Positions 7,097 through 9,841 of a DNA stretch of 9,841 nt are shown here, one piece after another. The notes beneath the pieces are model-generated. The model made no database searches and was not told the origin of the DNA. It was given only the letters and a program-made list of their open reading frames with translations. The DNA comes from Candidatus Eiseniibacteriota bacterium (GTDB lineage Bacteria; Eisenbacteria; RBG-16-71-46; SZUA-252): NCBI GenBank assembly GCA_016880395.1, contig JAEHDN010000323.1, forward strand, positions 1-9,841, read 5' to 3'. The translations under genes and the position numbers were made by a program. How positions within the stretch are numbered: position 1 is the first letter of the stretch; each line of letters opens with the position of its first letter.

Positions 7097-7223
7097 TTGC
7101 ACGACTTCGAGTTCCCGCGCGGCACGTCGGGCTGCGCGGAGCAGCGCGGGATCGTGAGGGACGAGCGCAGGGGGCGTTGCTCCAACGAAGCGGATCGGAC
7201 CTGCAGCCCGGAGGACGATCATC

Positions 7224-7403
7224 ATGCCGCGATATGGCCAGGGCGCGCAGAAGTCTGTCGAGCGTGCCATGCACAAGAAGAAGAGGGGCACCCTGAAGAG
7301 CGGAAGGAGTGGGGCGACCGTGACGAGCCGCCAGCAAGCGATCGCAATCGGTCTCTCGGAGGCCCGCGAGAAGGGCGCCAAGGTTCCCTCCAAGCGCAAG
7401 TAG
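7224..7403 (+). CDS. DUF6496 small basic protein, 59 residues
   Basis: The protein begins MPRYGQGAQKSVERAMH and contains KKRGTLKSGRSGATVTS (residues 19-35) and RQQAIAIGLSEAREKGAKVP (36-55), ending in a lysine-rich SKRK tail. This is the recognisable DUF6496 pattern: an MPRY start, LKSGRSG, RxQAIAIGLSEAR and a GAKVP end. ATG 7224 is preceded by GGAGG with 9 nt spacing. It is strongly basic (many Lys and Arg), so nucleic-acid binding is possible, but the family has no established function. It lies 61 nt upstream of the YflT gene and both probably share the sigma-54 promoter at 7081-7096. It is short enough to be missed by gene callers with a 60-residue cutoff. Confidence 0.9.
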   Translation: MPRYGQGAQKSVERAMHKKKRGTLKSGRSGATVTSRQQAIAIGLSEAREKGAKVPSKRK

Positions 7404-7423
7404 GCGCCCCGCCACCAACCCGA

Positions 7424-7444
7424 GCCCGTCTCGACCGTACGGGC
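7424..7444 (+). repeat. Intercistronic hairpin between the DUF6496 and YflT genes
   Basis: GCCCGT (7424-7429) and ACGGGC (7439-7444) can pair in a 6-bp stem with a 9-nt loop, just upstream of the AAGGAGG ribosome site of the next gene. No T-run follows, so read-through is expected. It may act as an RNA-processing or stability element, or may be incidental. Confidence 0.25.
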
Positions 7445-7464
7445 CCTGAACAAGGAGGTTTCAC

Positions 7465-7959
7465 GTGTCCAAGCTGATCACCGGAATCTTTCAGTCCCGA
7501 GAAAGCGCCGAGCTCGCGACCGAGGAACTCATCCGGGCCGGCTTCTCGCGCGATGACATCAGCATTCTCGTGTCCGAGACGACGCACGGACGGGAGTTTG
7601 CCGTGAAGAAGAGCACGAAGGCGCCTGAGGGCGCGGTGACCGGGGCCGCCGTGGGCGGCGTTCTCGGGGCCGTGGCCGCCGGGCTGGCTGCCGTCGCCAC
7701 GATCTCGGTTCCGCCGCTGTCGTTCCTCGCGGCGGGTCCGCTGGTGGCTGCGCTCACGGGGCTCGGGGCCGGCGCCGCGACGGGCGGCCTCACCGGGGCC
7801 CTGATCGGGCTCGGTGTCCCCGAGCACGAGGCCAAGTTCTATCGTGGGGAGCTGGAGAAGGGGGGCATCCTGCTCGGCGTGTATACCCATGACGACCGGG
7901 CCAAGGTGGCCCGCGAGATCCTGGACCACGCCGGGGCCGAGAAGATCGGCCGGGGCTGA
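7465..7959 (+). CDS. YflT/GsiB-17M-type general stress protein with glycine-rich membrane hairpin
   Basis: This 164-residue protein starts at GTG 7465; AAGGAGG ends 6 nt before it, which fixes the start. The N-terminal part (4-40) has ITGIFQSRESAELATEELI followed by GFSRDDISILVSE, an alpha/beta unit typical of general stress proteins of the YflT (heat-induced stress protein) family. Residues 56-118 form a long Gly/Ala-rich hydrophobic stretch (GAVTGAAVGGVLGAVAAGL and GLGAGAATGGLTGALIGLG) that fits a glycine-zipper membrane hairpin. The C-terminal part (EAKFYRGELEKGGILLGVY, 122-140) repeats the alpha/beta theme. It is probably an inner-membrane protein with cytosolic ends, of unknown molecular activity. 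It is the second gene of the DUF6496 operon, and a strong terminator follows 23 nt after its stop. Confidence 0.88.
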   Translation: MSKLITGIFQSRESAELATEELIRAGFSRDDISILVSETTHGREFAVKKSTKAPEGAVTGAAVGGVLGAVAAGLAAVATISVPPLSFLAAGPLVAALTGLGAGAATGGLTGALIGLGVPEHEAKFYRGELEKGGILLGVYTHDDRAKVAREILDHAGAEKIGRG

Positions 7960-7982
7960 GGCTTCGTCACCAGAGCAGAACC

Positions 7983-8020
7983 GGACGGCCCCGCAGCATC
8001 TCGGCGGGGCCGTCCTCTTT
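7983..8020 (+). terminator. Strong rho-independent terminator after the YflT gene
   Basis: GGACGGCCCCGC (7983-7994) and GCGGGGCCGTCC (8004-8015) form a perfect 12-bp GC-rich stem with a 9-nt loop, directly followed by TCTTT. It lies 23 nt past the YflT stop codon and closes the DUF6496-YflT operon. Confidence 0.88.
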
Positions 8021-8056
8021 GTAATCTAGCAAACCCGTCCGCTGTATGGATTACAA
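8019..8056. repeat. Inverted repeat TTGTAATC / GATTACAA upstream of the sigma-54 promoter
   Basis: TTGTAATC (8019-8026) and GATTACAA (8049-8056) are perfect 8-bp arms separated by 22 nt, immediately after the terminator. The centre is roughly 80 nt upstream of the -24 element at 8118. That is a usual distance for an NtrC-type activator site, but no second copy was found at the other promoters. Confidence 0.35.
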
Positions 8057-8117
8057 GGACAGGGTCCTCAGGTCGGAAACCTACGCATATTTTAGGGACT
8101 TGCGCGGCTTCCTGGGG

Positions 8118-8133
8118 CGGCATGGAAGCTGCT
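8118..8133 (+). promoter_or_regulatory. Sigma-54 (-24/-12) promoter upstream of the CsbD remnant and barrel gene
   Basis: CGGCATG-GAAG-CTGCT keeps exact GG-N10-GC spacing and the YGGCAYG-N4-CTGC pattern of the two sites near 6.9-7.1 kb. The predicted start is about 8144. The transcript would run through the CsbD remnant and, since no terminator was seen after it, probably into the outer-membrane protein gene. Confidence 0.55.
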
Positions 8134-8155
8134 GAAGCCCGGAACACGTGATTTC

Positions 8156-8174
8156 GGGTCGGCCGAGCCGGCCC
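8156..8174 (+). repeat. Leader hairpin just after the predicted transcription start
   Basis: GGGTCGGC (8156-8163) pairs with GCCGGCCC (8167-8174) over 8 bp with one T-G wobble and a CGA triloop. It starts about 12 nt after the predicted start of the 8118-8133 promoter. It could stabilise the 5' end of the transcript. It has no T-tract. Confidence 0.3.
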
Positions 8175-8298
8175 TACGATGCGAGCAGGTGCTGGGGGTC
8201 CGGGCTTGAACAACTGGGCCGATTACGACGGCAGTATGTTCGCCCCGCATTCTGGCTCTGCTCCAATACATAGACCGCCCGAAAGGGTTGGGGGTACG

Positions 8299-8450
8299 AT
8301 GAACCGGGATCAGATCGAGGGACCTGGAAGCAGGTCCGAGACAGGTCCGGGAGCAGTGGGGGAAAGCTCGCGGACGACGATCTGGACGTGGTCGCCAGGC
8401 GGCACGAGCATGACGATGCACTGATCACGGAACCCGGCTATCCGTTGTAA
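8299..8450 (+). pseudogene. CsbD-family stress protein gene, broken by three small frameshifts
   Basis: Reading the three forward frames in turn reconstructs a CsbD protein. ATG 8299 gives MNRDQIEG to base 8322. Frame 0 (from 8325) then gives WKQVRDR, frame 2 (8345-8365) gives VREQWGK, and frame 0 again (from 8364) gives KLADDDLDVVA before drifting to a TAA at 8448-8450. Intact CsbD proteins read MNxDxIEGxWKQxxGxVKEQWGKLTDDDLDVI, so the order and spacing fit exactly if single bases were lost at about 8322-8325 and 8340-8345 and one G gained in the run at 8357-8362. The C-terminal third (usually about 20 further residues with a QERYG-like end) is also eroded. A G-rich ribosome site and the sigma-54 promoter at 8118-8133 still lie upstream. 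CsbD proteins are small general stress proteins. Assembly indels are the main alternative explanation. Confidence 0.82.
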
Positions 8451-8531
8451 GGGGGCCCTCCAATGGCCTTCCAATGGGAACTGGGCGGTTCCCCACCCAA
8501 CCCATTCCCCCAAGAAAGGAGGGCCCTCTGA
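8450..8531 (+). promoter_or_regulatory. Structured leader with sequestered ribosome site and possible 22-codon leader peptide
   Basis: GGGCCCTCC (8453-8461) is the exact complement of GGAGGGCCC (8518-8526), which contains the best ribosome binding site for the downstream gene. An inner pairing of AATGGGAAC (8473-8481) with GTTCCC (8488-8493) or CCCATT (8501-8506) is also possible. A short frame from ATG 8463, with AAGGGGG 7 nt upstream, runs 22 codons to a TGA at 8529-8531, overlapping the CTG at 8528-8530. CCAATGG is also directly repeated here (8460-8466 and 8470-8476 region). Together these could make translation of the barrel gene depend on unfolding or on leader translation. This is inference. 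Confidence 0.35.
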
Positions 8532-9841
8532 AGTTTCTCCCCGCCACGCCGACCGAGCCGGATTCGATCCGGAACGGGGCATGGCTCGCACGGCGAGGAT
8601 TCATCGCCTGTGGGGCCCTGCTCGGCGTGGCTTTTTCTTTGGCTCTGGCGCCGCGGCCCGTGTGGGCCCAGGCCGCCGAGAGCCCACGATTCGGGGATAG
8701 CACCTGGGTCGCCCCCGCCTACTGCTCCGAGCCGATGCGCGAGGACGCGCGCGTCGCCGAGCCGGACCACGAGCGCACCTGGGAGACCGTTCTCCGGACG
8801 CCCTTCCGGGCCGTGTTCTACCCCTTACGTCTCGTGGCCCGGGGGAGCGAGCAGGTCGTCGCATTCGCCGGCCACTACGTCGCGAGGCCACCCGAGCGCG
8901 TCGAGTGGCTCGGCGTGCGCATCGGCCCCGCCTTCGGCATTTCCGGAACATCCGGCCCCGCCGCAGGCGTGAGCCTCCAGGGACACGGAGGTCTGGGAGC
9001 CCGCTCCCACCTGTCGGCGACCTGGTCCACGAAGGACACGCGCAAGGTCCACTTCCGGGCATCCGTCACGGAGCGGTCCATGCCGCTGGGCGTCGAGGTG
9101 AGCGCGAATTACGACTACCTCCCCAATCGTCGCTTCTACGGGATGGGGAACGACGCTTCCGAGACCAAGACCATCTTCCTTCGCCGCGAGAACGGCGCCG
9201 GGCTGGGGCTGCACTTCGGGGCCGATCCGTACCGGCGCGTCTTCGGGGTCGTCGGCCTCTCCGACATCCACGTGGGGCCCGGCTATCGCGGCGTTCCGAG
9301 GGCGCAGGACGTCTTCGCGTCGGAAGACGTGCCGGGCCTCGGCGAGGACTCGCGGATCTTCGCCTATGGCCTCGGCGGGGACCTGGCGGCGGTGGACGCC
9401 CGGTTCGACCCCACGCTCGGGTTCCACCTCCGCGGGCGGGTCATGCGGGACCAGAGCATCGACACGCAGCACCTGGACTACTGGGACTGGGAGGGCGAGG
9501 CGCGCGCGTACATGCCGGTCCTCTCGAAGCGGCGGGTCGTCGCCCTTCGCTATGTCTACAAGGGGGTCGATCCGACCTCCGATTCCGACGAGATCCCGTT
9601 CTACCGCATGCCGACCTCGAACAACGAGGTGCGGTTCGCGGGATTCCGGGGCAACCGGTTCGTGGACAGCCAGCTCATGCTCGCGCATGCCGAGTATCGA
9701 TGGATCGCTTGGCGCAAGATCTGGGCGACGTTCTTCCTGCAGTACGGTGAGGTGCAGGGTGACGCCGACAACTTCACCATTCGCGACGCGCATCGCTCGA
9801 TCGGGGGAGGGTTCCGCACACGCCTCAGCCCGTCCACCTCG
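8474..9841 (+). CDS. Omp85/BamA-TamA-like outer-membrane beta-barrel protein, C-terminus cut by window edge
   Basis: The frame is open to the right edge. ATG 8474 is the only in-frame ATG before the signal sequence but lacks a ribosome site. A perfect AGGAGGG (8517-8523) sits 5 nt before an in-frame CTG at 8528, so a CTG start (438 residues to the edge) is a serious alternative. Numbering from that CTG, residues 21-49 form a signal peptide: ARRGF, a hydrophobic core, and VWAQA with likely cleavage after Ala49. Residues 50-125 are a short periplasmic segment with no POTRA repeat seen. From about 126 come alternating beta-strand patterns, the family hallmark RRFYGMGNDASETKT (201-215), and FAGFRGNRFVDS (370-381) followed by AEYRW (388-392) and QYGEV (405-409), which correspond to the lid-loop (VRGF/Y-like) region and last strands of a bacterial surface antigen barrel. 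At the lid motif the usual Arg before GF is Ala371. It probably sits in the outer membrane; secretion or lipid-handling substrates are unknown. Confidence 0.85.
   Translation, partial: MGTGRFPTQPIPPRKEGPLKFLPATPTEPDSIRNGAWLARRGFIACGALLGVAFSLALAPRPVWAQAAESPRFGDSTWVAPAYCSEPMREDARVAEPDHERTWETVLRTPFRAVFYPLRLVARGSEQVVAFAGHYVARPPERVEWLGVRIGPAFGISGTSGPAAGVSLQGHGGLGARSHLSATWSTKDTRKVHFRASVTERSMPLGVEVSANYDYLPNRRFYGMGNDASETKTIFLRRENGAGLGLHFGADPYRRVFGVVGLSDIHVGPGYRGVPRAQDVFASEDVPGLGEDSRIFAYGLGGDLAAVDARFDPTLGFHLRGRVMRDQSIDTQHLDYWDWEGEARAYMPVLSKRRVVALRYVYKGVDPTSDSDEIPFYRMPTSNNEVRFAGFRGNRFVDSQLMLAHAEYRWIAWRKIWATFFLQYGEVQGDADNFTIRDAHRSIGGGFRTRLSPSTS

Larger units (their letters stand above)
6890..7223. other. 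Divergent control region between the glycan operon and the stress-protein operon
   Basis: These 334 nt contain no convincing gene. They hold two sigma-54-type promoters facing outward: 6933-6948 on the minus strand toward the glycosyltransferase and 7081-7096 on the plus strand toward the DUF6496 gene. The two -24 elements are about 133 nt apart, an ordinary space for shared upstream activator sites. The sequence CGATCC occurs twice between them, but I found no strong dyad. Confidence 0.6.
7960..8298. other. Intergenic region with terminator, inverted repeats and a sigma-54 promoter
   Basis: After the YflT gene this stretch of about 340 nt holds an intrinsic terminator (7983-8020), an 8-bp inverted repeat (8019-8056), a sigma-54-type promoter (8118-8133) and a leader hairpin (8156-8174). 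It ends at the CsbD remnant. Parts of it (8020-8100 and 8220-8280) are richer in A/T than the surroundings. No intact gene was found on either strand. Confidence 0.6.

Noticed and set aside
7120..7136. Additional sigma-54-like site CGGCACG...CTGC upstream of the DUF6496 gene
   Set aside because: The spacing between GG and GC is 11, not 10. Sigma-54 promoters rarely tolerate this, and a correctly spaced site lies at 7081-7096.
8179..8424. An 81-codon frame on the plus strand as an intact gene
   Set aside because: Its middle part is the first frame of the broken CsbD gene (MNRDQIEG) and the remainder is out of frame with the conserved blocks.
8825..9793. Long minus-strand and other-frame plus-strand open frames across the barrel gene
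   Set aside because: The frame from 8528 has a signal peptide and the FYGMGND and AEYR barrel hallmarks; the others have low-complexity Arg/Pro-rich products.

Overview
The window is GC-rich and every gene is compact, usually with a clear Shine-Dalgarno site. An outer-membrane beta-barrel gene at the right edge points to a diderm (Gram-negative) bacterium. The mix of small stress proteins (DUF892, YtxH, DUF6496, YflT, CsbD), a sigma-54 activator and a POTRA-less Omp85-type barrel is what I would expect in a soil or sediment lineage such as Myxococcota, Gemmatimonadota, Acidobacteriota or an uncultured relative. The sequence alone does not allow a firmer placement. No rRNA, tRNA, CRISPR array, insertion sequence or phage gene was seen.

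Layout. (1) 1-1148, minus strand: a DUF892 ferritin-like protein cut by the window edge, then a YtxH-domain protein. (2) 1534-3641, plus strand: a two-gene signalling operon. It encodes a histidine-kinase-like protein with a degenerate ATP-binding domain, followed 8 nt later by an NtrC-type sigma-54-dependent response regulator. (3) 3678-6889, minus strand: a GT4 glycosyltransferase gene overlapping by 25 nt a glycogen-debranching-type glucosidase gene. (4) 7224-7959, plus strand: a 59-aa DUF6496 protein and a YflT-type glycine-rich stress protein, ended by a strong intrinsic terminator. (5) 8299-8450: a CsbD-family gene broken by three small frameshifts. (6) 8474 to the right edge: an exported Omp85/BamA-like barrel protein, preceded by a leader that can fold over its ribosome binding site.

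The most interesting signal joins these parts. Four intergenic sequences fit the sigma-54 (-24/-12) promoter with exact GG-N10-GC spacing. They lie upstream of ytxH (1323-1338, minus), the glycosyltransferase operon (6933-6948, minus), the DUF6496-YflT pair (7081-7096, plus) and the CsbD remnant/barrel gene (8118-8133, plus). The three in the right half share one pattern, YGGCAYG-N4-CTGC, and a by-eye scan of both strands found no other copy in the window. The window also encodes a sigma-54 activator with an intact contact loop. The simplest reading is a locally encoded sigma-54 stress regulon: the atypical kinase-like protein passes a signal to the NtrC-type regulator, which switches on small envelope/stress proteins and a glycan-synthesis or glycan-remodelling operon. 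That regulatory link is inference; the promoter matches and protein motifs are read directly from the sequence.
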